Positions 37,070 through 45,856 of a DNA stretch of 64,000 bases are shown here, one piece after another. Within the stretch, counting starts at the first letter, position 1. Each line of letters starts with the position of its first letter. The stretch is from DASRAA01 sp963814165. GTDB lineage: Bacteria; Acidobacteriota; Terriglobia; Terriglobales; Acidobacteriaceae. The DNA lies in NCBI GenBank assembly GCA_963814165.1, contig CAWFBW010000001.1:129207-193206 (forward strand), read 5' to 3'. A program made the translations under genes and the position numbers. A model generated the notes under the pieces. The model had not been told where the DNA came from and made no database searches. It saw only the letters and a program-made list of their open reading frames with translations.

Positions 37070-38264
37070 TCCATCGGGTGAATATCCCGGACAGGTGCCC
37101 AACATTTTTCTGGAGGTCGTACTTGTCGGCGATGCGCTGGGGGCATGAGTTCGCCATGCTACGTCTCAGATCTGGATCATCCAGGACTCTACCGATCGTG
37201 GCAGCGAGTTCCTGTACGTCTGAAGCCGTGAACAAAAGGCCATCGATTCCATCGCGTATCAACTCCGGTATTCCATTGATGCGAGGGGCGACGCAGGGTA
37301 CACCAGTCGCCATCGCTTCCATCAGTACCACGGGAACCCCCTCCGCGAAGCTGGTGAGCACGCACAAGTCGCTGTTCAGGTAAAGCTCGCGCAGTTCGTC
37401 CTGGTTCTTCCAACCGGTAAACACCACCCGGTTGCTAATTCCGAGCTGCCCGACGCGCGATTCGAGGTTCGCGCGGTCTGGACCGTCGCCTGCCAACGTA
37501 AGCCGAACATCCCGGCCCTCTTTGATCAACTGCGCGACCACATCCAACAGCAGAGGATATCCTTTAATTTCGACCAGCCGCCCTACGGAAATCAACTCGT
37601 AGGGAGAAGGATGGTCACGGAACGCAGCTGTCTTCCATCCAGAGGTTTCGACGCCTAACGGTGCGACCTCAATCTTGTGCCAGTCCGACGGCGACGACCA
37701 GAGCATGATCTGGCTCTTTCCGAAATAGCTGATGGCACAAACCACTTGCGCAGTCCGTACTTTTTCCCGAATGGCGAAGCCCTCGGGATCGGTAAACTCC
37801 GCCGGGCCATGAAGGGTCATCGACAGATTGATGTCGAAGACCCGGGACAGAATAAGGGCGACCGTAGTGGAATAAACCGATTGGACATAGGTGATACCTA
37901 CGTTGCGAAGACGATATCCAATACACACGGCTTCGACAAAATACGCAGTTGCCAGCAACGTCAACCGCGGGTTGAATCGGCCGAACCTCCACGCTGTTGC
38001 CAGCCCGCGAAAATACCGCACGGGACGTGTCGCGAGCGTGGCAGCGTGGCTCGCAAGGCAGCGAACCAGGCCGCCGTCAAGAATGTACCAGGTGGACCGG
38101 AACTCATCCGCTTCTGCTTGGGACATCGGAGTTCGCCGGCTGCCGGGCCGACGAATCGAAATCGTCTGAATGTCCCATCCCAACTCACGCAGCCGCCGTA
38201 CTTCGCGCAGCAGGTAAGTGTGCCCCAGCGTTGGGTATTCACTCAAGAGATAAGCCAATTTCAT
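37035..38264 (-). CDS. GT4-family (GT-B) glycosyltransferase
   Basis: 409 residues. MKLAYLLSEYPTLGHTYLLR is the typical N-terminus of EPS-locus GT4 enzymes with the GHT loop. Donor domain: ELISVGRLVEIKGYPLLLDV, RLTLAGDGPDRANLES, VVFTGWKNQDELRELYLNSD and the EX7E motif SFAEGVPVVLMEAMATG, then PCVAPRINGIPELI. ATG 38264. Convergent with, and overlapping, the preceding GT4 gene; different enough to be a separate specificity rather than a duplicate. Confidence 0.9.
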   Translation of the reverse strand: MKLAYLLSEYPTLGHTYLLREVRRLRELGWDIQTISIRRPGSRRTPMSQAEADEFRSTWYILDGGLVRCLASHAATLATRPVRYFRGLATAWRFGRFNPRLTLLATAYFVEAVCIGYRLRNVGITYVQSVYSTTVALILSRVFDINLSMTLHGPAEFTDPEGFAIREKVRTAQVVCAISYFGKSQIMLWSSPSDWHKIEVAPLGVETSGWKTAAFRDHPSPYELISVGRLVEIKGYPLLLDVVAQLIKEGRDVRLTLAGDGPDRANLESRVGQLGISNRVVFTGWKNQDELRELYLNSDLCVLTSFAEGVPVVLMEAMATGVPCVAPRINGIPELIRDGIDGLLFTASDVQELAATIGRVLDDPDLRRSMANSCPQRIADKYDLQKNVGHLSGIFTRWITAKHGPPASH

Positions 38265-38484
38265 TGGGATGGCTCACGGCGGGTCGGCATAGGCGAGCGA
38301 AAGGCCAAAGCACAGTGTAGCGGTCAGGCCTCGCAGACGGCAACCGGAATTCGGTGTTCACCTAATCTCCTCCCGAGAAATTGTGGAATTTGGGGCACTT
38401 ATCCTCGGCATCGTAGTGGTTGCACGCGGGTGAGCGTAAAATGGACACTCTAAAACTGGTTTGCTCATAAAACGGTGGCATCTA

Positions 38485-39489
38485 ATGAAGATTGACGGGC
38501 ACAAACGGTGGCCGGTTGCTAACGCAGCAGGAATAACTTTATCGAGAGGACTTTCTATCGTTATTCCCGTGTACGGCAGCGAGCTCATCCTCCCCGATCT
38601 GGTTCGCCGCTTAGAGAACGTCCTCAGTGGAATAGCACAAGACTATGAAGTTGTGCTGGTCAATGACAGCAGCCCCGACGGCAGTTGGGAAGTAATCGGC
38701 CTGCTGACGAAGGAGTACCCGAGGATCCATGCCATTGACCTGATGCGGAACTATGGCCAGCACAACGCGCTCCTGTGTGGCATCCGCGCCGCCCGGTACG
38801 GCATCATTGTCACCATGGACGATGACTTGCAGCATCCCCCGGAGGAGATCCCCAAGCTCGTAGCCGCGCTCGCTGGGCGCTACGACGTCGTGTACGGGAC
38901 ACCGGAACACGAGCGGCACAGCCTTGCGCGCAATCTAGCTTCCACGATCACCAAACTTGCCCTGCAGAATGTAATGGGAGCGGAGATTGCGCGAAAAGTC
39001 TGTGCATTTCGCGTCTTTCGGGCAGAGGTAGCCCAGGCATTTGCTCATTATGAAGGATCTTTTGTCTCCATAGATGTATTGCTTACCTGGGGGACGAATC
39101 GTTTTCATGTTATGCGCGTTCGGCATGAACCGCGGCATCAAGGGACGTCTGGCTACACGCTTTACAAATTGATCACACATGCCATAAACATGATGACCGG
39201 CTTCACTACGTTACCTCTGCAGTTAGCGAGTCTACTCGGGTTTGGCTTCACTATTCTCGGAGTCTTTGTCCTGGGGTACGTCCTTCTCGGTTTTTTTGTG
39301 CACGGCGATTCCGTTCCTGGGTTTCCCTTTTTGGCGTCGATAGTTGCCGTATTTTCCGGAGTTCAACTTTTCGCACTGGGAATTATCGGAGAATATTTGG
39401 CGCGCATGCATTTCCGATCTCTGCAGAAACCGCCGTTTGTAGTCCGGCAGGACATTGCGGAGGAGGACGGGGCAGGTGTGCAGCAATGA
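38485..39489 (+). CDS. Membrane-anchored GT2 (polyprenyl-phosphate sugar transferase, ArnC/GtrB-like)
   Basis: 334 residues from ATG 38485 (TTG 38461 possible). GT-A core: LSIVIPVYGSELILPDLVRR, EVVLVNDSSPDGSWEVIGLL, the DXD region IIVTMDDDLQHPPEEIP, and RKVCAFRVFRAEVA. Two C-terminal helices (LASLLGFGFTILGVFVLGYV and FLASIVAVFSGVQLFALGII) end in GEYLARMHFRSLQKPPFVVR, as in ArnC/GtrB proteins. It loads a sugar onto undecaprenyl phosphate. It could supply the GT-C enzymes at 26912 or 42678. Confidence 0.87.
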   Translation: MKIDGHKRWPVANAAGITLSRGLSIVIPVYGSELILPDLVRRLENVLSGIAQDYEVVLVNDSSPDGSWEVIGLLTKEYPRIHAIDLMRNYGQHNALLCGIRAARYGIIVTMDDDLQHPPEEIPKLVAALAGRYDVVYGTPEHERHSLARNLASTITKLALQNVMGAEIARKVCAFRVFRAEVAQAFAHYEGSFVSIDVLLTWGTNRFHVMRVRHEPRHQGTSGYTLYKLITHAINMMTGFTTLPLQLASLLGFGFTILGVFVLGYVLLGFFVHGDSVPGFPFLASIVAVFSGVQLFALGIIGEYLARMHFRSLQKPPFVVRQDIAEEDGAGVQQ

Positions 39490-39595
39490 GCAGGAAATTC
39501 AGGCGACGCGGGATATTAAACCATCGAAGCAACCGTACTGTACGTGATGTCCTTTACCACTCCCGAGGTACGCTCTGCGACGCTGGGAGGCCGAC

Positions 39596-40348
39596 ATGAG
39601 CAACCGCAATAGCATCTGTCGGCGGCTGGATTGGGACTCTGAGTTCTTCGGGTGCAATATCGCGCGCCTGACGGTGGGGCGTTTGACTGAAGACACGGCG
39701 GCTCATGTGCGCGCCTGGTGTAAACGGAACCGGGTTGATTGCCTTTACTTTCTGGCCGACTCAACCGATCTCACGACCGTAAGTTTGGCTGAGAAGCATG
39801 GTTTTCACTTGGCGGATATCCGCCTCACGTTGGAGCGTCCGCTCAAAGACAGCGCACCGATAAGCCCCATGACGTCCGCAATTCGGCGGGGTACCTCGCT
39901 GGACATTCCTGTTCTGGGTCAAATTGCCACTCAGTGCCACCGAGATTCGCGTTTTTACTTCGATCCGCATTTTACTCGGTCGCGGTGTGATGCCCTTTAT
40001 CAGAAGTGGATCGAAAAAAGTCTGAACGGTTTCGCGGATGCAGTTTTCGTAGCCGAGTTGGACGGAGAGGCAGTGGGCTATCTCTCCTGTCACCTACCGT
40101 CGCCGGCCGAAGGGCAAATTGGGCTGTTGGCCGTGGGGTCTAACGGGCGCGGCAAAGGACTGGGGCAAAATTTGGTGCGCGAGTCGTTTCGCTGGTTTTC
40201 TTCGAAAGGAGCCTTACGCGTGACTGTGGTTACACAGGCTCGCAACGTGTCGGCTCAACGCTTGTACCAAGGCTGCGGTTTCAGGACGCAGTCGATGCAG
40301 TTGTGGTATCACCGATGGTTCCGTCGCAAGGGAGAGATCGACCGATGA
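39596..40348 (+). CDS. GNAT N-acetyltransferase, WecD/RffC-like
   Basis: 250 residues. The N-terminal half, RRLDWDSEFFGCNIARLTVG, is the signature of WecD-type sugar N-acetyltransferases. The C-terminal GNAT domain has VFVAELDGEAVGYLSCHLPS, the acetyl-CoA loop region LAVGSNGRGKGLGQNLVRES and NVSAQRLYQGCGFRTQSM. In enterobacteria WecD acetylates dTDP-4-amino-4,6-dideoxygalactose. The stop overlaps the start of the WecE-like aminotransferase (ATGA), so the two are translationally coupled. Confidence 0.87.
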   Translation: MSNRNSICRRLDWDSEFFGCNIARLTVGRLTEDTAAHVRAWCKRNRVDCLYFLADSTDLTTVSLAEKHGFHLADIRLTLERPLKDSAPISPMTSAIRRGTSLDIPVLGQIATQCHRDSRFYFDPHFTRSRCDALYQKWIEKSLNGFADAVFVAELDGEAVGYLSCHLPSPAEGQIGLLAVGSNGRGKGLGQNLVRESFRWFSSKGALRVTVVTQARNVSAQRLYQGCGFRTQSMQLWYHRWFRRKGEIDR

Positions 40349-41481
40349 CATACCAAATCCCGTTCAACAAAGCCAGCCTGGTCGGGAATGAGCTTAATTA
40401 CATCCGCGAAGCTCTCGATCACGGGCATATCTCAGGCGACGGCGCGTTCACGAAGAAGTGCAATGAATTGCTTGAGGGGGAACTGGGCGCCTCCAAGGTG
40501 CTGCTAACCACATCCTGCACCCACGCGCTCGAGCTGGCCGCTCTGCTGCTGAATATTCAACCGGACGACGAGGTCATCGTGCCATCGTTCACCTTTGTTT
40601 CCACGGCCAACGCGTTTGTTCTACGCGGTGCCCGTATTGTGTTCGCCGACATCCGTCCCGACACATTGAACCTGGATGAGGGCGGCCTGGATGCTCTGAT
40701 CAATAAGCGCACTAAAGCTATCGTTCCGGTCCATTATGCTGGTGTATCGTGTGAGATGGACACGATTGGTGCAATTGCACATCATCACAGCGTTCCATTA
40801 GTAGAAGACAATGCCCATGGCTTTCTCGCTCGATACAAGGGTAAGTACACCGGAACATTTGGGTCTCTCGCTACGCAAAGTTTTCATGAAACCAAGAATG
40901 TCACTTGTGGAGAAGGTGGAGCGTTGGTTATAAACGATCCTGAACTCGTGGAGCGAGCTATGATCATTCGCGAGAAAGGAACAAACCGCAGCCAATTCCT
41001 GCGGGGACAGGTAGACAAGTACACTTGGGTGGATGTTGGTTCCAGTTATCTTCCTTCTGATATTCTTGCGGCTTTCCTGTTCGCGCAACTGGAAGCTCGG
41101 CACGAGATCCAAATCCAACGTCGACGAGTCTGGTCTTACTACAAGCTCCATTTGCAAGATTGGGCGGATCATCACGGAGTCAGGCTGCCCATCGTGCCCT
41201 CCGAGTGTGAACAGGCTTTTCATATGTTCTACTTGATGCTGCCTTCCTTGCAGCATCGCCAGGCGCTAATTTCACATCTAAAAGTTCAGGGTATTCTGAG
41301 CGTATTTCATTATGTTCCCCTGCATCTCTCCGACATGGGGCGGAAGTTCGGGGCCGGCAAAGCACACTGCCCCGTCACCGAGGATGCCAGTTCCCGACTG
41401 CTTCGCCTGCCTTTCTACAATCATCTTACGGAAGCAGAACAGGCTCAGGTTGTATCCGCTGTTATCGGGTTCTCTATGTAA
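40345..41481 (+). CDS. PLP aminotransferase, WecE/RffA-like (DegT/DnrJ/EryC1 family)
   Basis: 378 residues from ATG 40345 (MTYQIPFNKASLVGNELNYI, the WecE-type N-terminus). Family features: TTSCTHALELAALLL, DEVIVPSFTFVSTANAFVLR, VEDNAHGF, and the PLP lysine in SFHETKNVTCGEGGAL. WecE converts dTDP-4-keto-6-deoxyglucose to dTDP-4-amino-4,6-dideoxygalactose. With the WecD-like gene it would give a 4-acetamido-4,6-dideoxyhexose (Fuc4NAc-type) donor. The rmlA/rmlB genes for the precursor are not in the window. Confidence 0.9.
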   Translation: MTYQIPFNKASLVGNELNYIREALDHGHISGDGAFTKKCNELLEGELGASKVLLTTSCTHALELAALLLNIQPDDEVIVPSFTFVSTANAFVLRGARIVFADIRPDTLNLDEGGLDALINKRTKAIVPVHYAGVSCEMDTIGAIAHHHSVPLVEDNAHGFLARYKGKYTGTFGSLATQSFHETKNVTCGEGGALVINDPELVERAMIIREKGTNRSQFLRGQVDKYTWVDVGSSYLPSDILAAFLFAQLEARHEIQIQRRRVWSYYKLHLQDWADHHGVRLPIVPSECEQAFHMFYLMLPSLQHRQALISHLKVQGILSVFHYVPLHLSDMGRKFGAGKAHCPVTEDASSRLLRLPFYNHLTEAEQAQVVSAVIGFSM

Positions 41482-41638
41482 ATTCGTGTCGGACGCGCTG
41501 CTAGTTCATTCGTAATAGGCCCGACGGCTGCAAGGAAGGGCGCAAGCAGATATCCTCATCCATCAATCGCCGCGGCTCGGCGTGGTACACCTCCTCGACG
41601 ACCAAGAAACGGGTAGCGGGTCAGTTTGATTTCCACAG

Positions 41639-42493
41639 CTACTGTATCTTCTTCCGCGCAACAGCCAAACAGCTTCCTCCCCACCCGAGAGGGAGTTGTT
41701 CAGCAATTCTGGACAATTCCCGCCGAGTGAGCTTCTCAAGAATCTGGGCGACCAAAGGACTTTCTGGTTCGTGGTCGGACCGAACGGCATCCGGGGACGT
41801 CGTCTTCGGTGCAAAGCCGAAGCGGTACGGAAGTACCCGGCAAACGAAAACTGGCAACAGCAGAAAACTAAAAAAGTAGGTCGCGAAATCGACGGTGTAC
41901 CCTGCGTTTTCCAAGAGCGAAGTAAGTGTCTTGATGGTATAGCGACGCGAGTGCCCCGCCATGACATCTTCGTGGGACCAGAGCCAACCGTAAGCCGGGA
42001 CAGTCAGGTACGCTCGCCCCCCGGACATGAGGGACCGATTGACTCTTGCCATAAAAACGGAGTCGTTCTGGATGTGTTCGACGACATCAAACAGGCCCAC
42101 TGCCGGAATTGTCTCGGCCAGCCCGCCGAAGTCGTCGAACGTTGCTCGCACAACGTGCCTGATACCCCGCTTCACAGCATTTTGAACCCCAACAAGTCCC
42201 GGTTCCACGAGGACCACTTCATGCCCGGACGATTGGATTGCACTCGCGACACAGCCGTTGCCGCCGCCGATGTCGACAAGGGCACCGGATGGTGGGAAGT
42301 GTTTCATCGCTTCCAGAATGCAGCGATTTCGGTGCTGGAACCAGAAGGACGAGTCTTCGATCGCAAAGCACAAAGAGTTCCCTTCTTCAGGATATGCTAC
42401 ACGAGATAGCGTTCGCGAAGTCCACCAGCCATCTTCAGTCATTTCGAGGTCTGGGGCGATTCTGGACAGATCCAACATGCACATCTGACCCAC
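41639..42493 (-). CDS. Class I SAM-dependent methyltransferase (UbiG/UbiE-like)
   Basis: 284 residues. An N-terminal specificity segment (FWFQHRNRCILEAMKHFPPS) precedes motif I LVDIGGGNGCVASAIQSSGH, then VLVEPGLVGVQNAVKRGI, motif IV AVGLFDVVEHIQND and post-motif YLTVPAYGWLWSHEDVMAGH. A hydrophobic segment VDFATYFFSFLLLPVFVCRV near residue 210 is common in polysaccharide-locus methyltransferases. Probably methylates a sugar or lipid-linked intermediate. Start at 42493 or the ATG five codons in. It diverges from the GT-C gene at 42678. Confidence 0.82.
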   Translation of the reverse strand: MGQMCMLDLSRIAPDLEMTEDGWWTSRTLSRVAYPEEGNSLCFAIEDSSFWFQHRNRCILEAMKHFPPSGALVDIGGGNGCVASAIQSSGHEVVLVEPGLVGVQNAVKRGIRHVVRATFDDFGGLAETIPAVGLFDVVEHIQNDSVFMARVNRSLMSGGRAYLTVPAYGWLWSHEDVMAGHSRRYTIKTLTSLLENAGYTVDFATYFFSFLLLPVFVCRVLPYRFGFAPKTTSPDAVRSDHEPESPLVAQILEKLTRRELSRIAEQLPLGWGGSCLAVARKKIQ

Positions 42494-42677
42494 TATTCTT
42501 TAGTTTGATGGCAAGCTCAGTTTTCTAACCCACTGACGGGCTTCATTATAAGCTCTCTGTCAATCCGCTTGGCCGCCTATTCAGTTTTGGGAACCGGAGC
42601 GCACAGTTCCTTTGACACCAGAAGTTGTGGACGGAGGTTCTCGTTGAACGATACGGCGTATGGTATGCTAAAAACCC

Positions 42678-44195
42678 ATGTTTGATGCGATGCAACCCTC
42701 ACAAAGATGGTACGCGCTCGCGATCATTATTGCCTTCGTGATCTTGAGTGTCACTGCTGCGTTCACCTTATTGCCACAGCCTGACGAAGCAGCTTATGCG
42801 AACCCTGGTTATAACCTTGATTACAACGGGTATTTCGGCATGACTGTGTATGAGGTGCATAGTATTCATATGCCGGTTTCAGTTACAACGCGAATCTACT
42901 CGATGTCCCCTTTCTATTTTGTGATAACCGCGGTGTTGTACAAGCTGGTTGGATTCGGACTGGGACAGGTGCGGCTTCTGTCGGTCGTCTTCGGATTGGT
43001 GGGAATTATTTCCTGGTACGTCATCGTTCGGCGACTGTGCGGGTCGGTTACGGCGGGTTTAGTTGCGATGGCCGCAGTCGCGGTCGACTACTTTTATGTG
43101 CTTGGAGCGGCACATGGACGCATGGATATGACGTGCGCGGGACTGGGCGCTGCTTGTCTGGCCTCGTATTTGGAACTTCGGCAACGTAGTCTGTGGATTG
43201 CAGTGTTCGTTAGTCACGTATTTGCCACCATGTCGATTGTGACGCATCCAGTGGGTCTCCTGTACTGGCTTGCGCTGGTATTCTTAATCTTGAAGCTGGA
43301 CCGAAAGGCGCTTTCATGGCGGGTAATTGTGGCCGGAGCAGCGCCTTGCGTCGCCGGCATGGCGCTCTGGGGTGCGTTCATCCTCAAAGATGTGCCGGCA
43401 TTTCGCGATCAGATGCAGGCCGAATTGGGAGTGTTGAACGCGGTTTTTGACGAACCAGGATTATCTTCCATAGGTCCAATCCGTTCTTTGCAGTTGGAGC
43501 TCAAGCACCGTTATCTGGCGCCATATGGTTTGCTGCCGGGATCGCCCCCGGCAAGCCGTATCAAAGCTATCGTGCTGGCGGCCTATCTGGCGGCGGTAGC
43601 AGCGGTATTTCTTTTGGGGAGGCTGCGGCGGCAGAAAGGTTTGCTAGAGCTGGCCGTGCTCACTCTGATTGCAGCGGCGTACCTTACGTTTGTGTCACCT
43701 TCGAAGTACGCTTACTACCTCCCTTTTGTCACCATGTTCCTCGCGGCGACCTATGGTGCGGTCTTGTGCGCCGTGGATGAAATCTACGGCTGGAAATCGC
43801 GAGGCATTATTGCCGGACTCCTGATAGTAGGCGGGATTCAGGTGACCGGTCTTGCATATAAGATCCATCAAGATCCATACCACCATGCGTATTTGCCGGT
43901 TATTGAGGTTATCAAGGCGAATACAACTGCTCGCTCTGTGGTTATCGGTACGGGCGAACTGTGGTTCGGTTTGGCGCCGGACCGTTACATCATTCACGAT
44001 CAAGCGCTGGGCGCAGTGACAGGGAGTGTGCCGAGAGTGTTTGTCATGGACTCAGTGTTCGAGCAGTTGTTCGAAGCGGCACGCGCCCACCATAGTCGAA
44101 CGTACGATCACATCAAGCAACTTCTGAACACGTCTCAGATTATCTATCAGAATGAGTACTACAAAGTCTATTTAAACGAGGCAGCACCTTATTGA
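42678..44195 (+). CDS. Polytopic GT-C type glycosyltransferase (ArnT/GT39-like)
   Basis: 505 residues, about 10-11 membrane helices. After helix 1 (ALAIIIAFVILSVTAAFTLL) the first loop reads PQPDEAAYANPGYN, the Asp-Glu acidic site of GT-C enzymes such as ArnT. Later helices include VVFGLVGIISWYVIVRRL and AIVLAAYLAAVAAVFLLG. The soluble C-terminus is LFEAARAHHSRTYDHIKQLL. It transfers a polyprenyl-phosphate-linked sugar on the periplasmic side. ATG 42678; a TATGCT -10-like box lies 12 bases upstream (42661-42670 region). Confidence 0.8.
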   Translation: MFDAMQPSQRWYALAIIIAFVILSVTAAFTLLPQPDEAAYANPGYNLDYNGYFGMTVYEVHSIHMPVSVTTRIYSMSPFYFVITAVLYKLVGFGLGQVRLLSVVFGLVGIISWYVIVRRLCGSVTAGLVAMAAVAVDYFYVLGAAHGRMDMTCAGLGAACLASYLELRQRSLWIAVFVSHVFATMSIVTHPVGLLYWLALVFLILKLDRKALSWRVIVAGAAPCVAGMALWGAFILKDVPAFRDQMQAELGVLNAVFDEPGLSSIGPIRSLQLELKHRYLAPYGLLPGSPPASRIKAIVLAAYLAAVAAVFLLGRLRRQKGLLELAVLTLIAAAYLTFVSPSKYAYYLPFVTMFLAATYGAVLCAVDEIYGWKSRGIIAGLLIVGGIQVTGLAYKIHQDPYHHAYLPVIEVIKANTTARSVVIGTGELWFGLAPDRYIIHDQALGAVTGSVPRVFVMDSVFEQLFEAARAHHSRTYDHIKQLLNTSQIIYQNEYYKVYLNEAAPY

Positions 44196-44496
44196 GTGTG
44201 TCATTTGGCCCGCCTGGGAGGCACTGCGAGACTGCACACGCTCCGGGAGCGTTTCGGGGCTGGCGTATCCCGACGAACGCTGCTGGCACGTCGCCGGGAC
44301 CAGTAGAAGCGGCAGCCGACATTCGGCTTCGCAGAGCATGTCCGCCGACAGCGTAACCACCCGGAACTGAGGGTTGTCTTTCCGGTAATCATGGTAAACT
44401 GCAAGCGGTGTTTAGTGCCAACACAGTGAATTTTCTCGCGCCCAAGCGGTTTTTCCTTTCCGGGCGCCGAGTGATTGGGTCCGTGGGAGCTAGCCT
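44196..44496. other. 301-bp gap, no gene seen
   Basis: Between two rightward genes; open frames on the minus strand are short and not protein-like. It probably carries the promoter of the ligase-amidotransferase pair; TAAACT near 44394 is a possible -10 but is about 100 bases from the start codon. Confidence 0.3.
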
Positions 44497-45852
44497 GTGA
44501 CTGCATCGATCGAACGGCAATCCAATTCGTTGTTGAACGTCGCGTTCGTTCTGCTCTTAATCTTTGTGTTCGATATCTACAGTATCGTTATGGAGATAGT
44601 GCCGGCCTTCGGCAGGATGCGCCCTCAGTTCATTCTCGCAGTGCTGGGTCTGCTGATTGTTGTTGGCACGGGGCAATTTGCGAAGGTGCTGAACACGCCG
44701 ATCGGAAGAACCCTCGCGATTTTTATCGCCTGGTTCGTGGCCTGTATTCCGTTTGGCCTCTGGCCCGGTGGCAGCTTCACGGTGCTTACCGAATTGTGGT
44801 ACAAAGCGGCCTTGATTTATTTCCTGACCGCCGGGTTGCTGACCACGTTGCCCCAGGCCAACCGGCTATTTCATGCCGTCGCGTATGGCGTGGGTATTAT
44901 GGCCGTCATCACGCTGGTGAAGAATGGCCGCTCGGCGGATGGACGCCTGATTCTCGATAATACGCGCTATGGGAATCCGAATGATTTGGCTTGGGGCCTG
45001 CTGGTAGGACTGACGTTCATCGGCTTCTTATACCTGCGAGGTAACCGTTTTCAGAAAATAGCCGCGCTGCTTGAGGTGCCACCAGTTCTACTGGCACTGT
45101 CGAGGACTGGGTCCAGAGCGGGGATGTTGGGCGCAGGCATGCTTTTGGTAGGCATGCTTATTCAAGCCAAGCGGGCTACACGCATCAGGCTGATGGTGGG
45201 GTTGCCTGTCGCCTTGCTCGTGGTCCTGGTCCTGATGCCTCCTCAAATGCGGATGCGATTTACCACGTTCTTCGGCACTTACAACCAGTACGACTTGAGC
45301 AGAAGCGAAATGCTCCGCATGAGCACGATAGAATCAGCCGAATCGCGCAAACAACTGCTGATCGACAGTCTAATTGTGACCATGCACCACCCATTGCTGG
45401 GAGTTGGTCCGGGCAATTTTATGGTGGCACAGAATGACCTCGCTTCGGCGCGCGGCGAACGATCCATGTGGCACGTGACGCATAACACCTACACCCAATT
45501 ATCCAGCGAAATGGGCATACCCGGGTTAGTCATATATCTGGCTTTCCTGGTTTTCGTCTTCAGGGTTCTGAACTCAATTGCCCGTACCCGGAAGCCCGGC
45601 CCGATTTGGCAGAACCTTAGGCAATTGGCGCTTTCACTGCGAACCGCCTTTATCGTTTTTTTGCCGGTGGCGTTCTTTTGCAACTTGGGTTTCAATGCCG
45701 ATGTGCCGATCCTTGCCGGCCTTACCACGGCTATTGGATTCATGGCACAAAAGCAGCGTGCCATCGATCGCGCAGCCGAAACCCAGGCGCGGGTCGAGGC
45801 GCTGACGCCCGCCGACTCCATTCTCGAACCCGTCGCTGTCGGGCAGTACTAG
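44497..45852 (+). CDS. O-antigen ligase/polymerase family membrane protein (Wzy_C)
   Basis: 451 residues, about 11 helices, GTG start at 44497. The Wzy_C region includes LALSRTGSRAGMLGAGMLLV and a large periplasmic loop with MHHPLLGVGPGNFMVAQND and WHVTHNTYTQLSSEMGIPG, the typical ligase/polymerase signatures (Arg and His residues that bind the lipid-linked glycan). It joins glycan to an acceptor or polymerises repeat units at the periplasmic face. Four bases separate it from the intact asnB. A ligase next to an AsnB amidotransferase and a GT4 is the arrangement seen in exosortase-A associated EPS loci. Confidence 0.87.
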   Translation: MTASIERQSNSLLNVAFVLLLIFVFDIYSIVMEIVPAFGRMRPQFILAVLGLLIVVGTGQFAKVLNTPIGRTLAIFIAWFVACIPFGLWPGGSFTVLTELWYKAALIYFLTAGLLTTLPQANRLFHAVAYGVGIMAVITLVKNGRSADGRLILDNTRYGNPNDLAWGLLVGLTFIGFLYLRGNRFQKIAALLEVPPVLLALSRTGSRAGMLGAGMLLVGMLIQAKRATRIRLMVGLPVALLVVLVLMPPQMRMRFTTFFGTYNQYDLSRSEMLRMSTIESAESRKQLLIDSLIVTMHHPLLGVGPGNFMVAQNDLASARGERSMWHVTHNTYTQLSSEMGIPGLVIYLAFLVFVFRVLNSIARTRKPGPIWQNLRQLALSLRTAFIVFLPVAFFCNLGFNADVPILAGLTTAIGFMAQKQRAIDRAAETQARVEALTPADSILEPVAVGQY

Positions 45853-45856
45853 TCCC

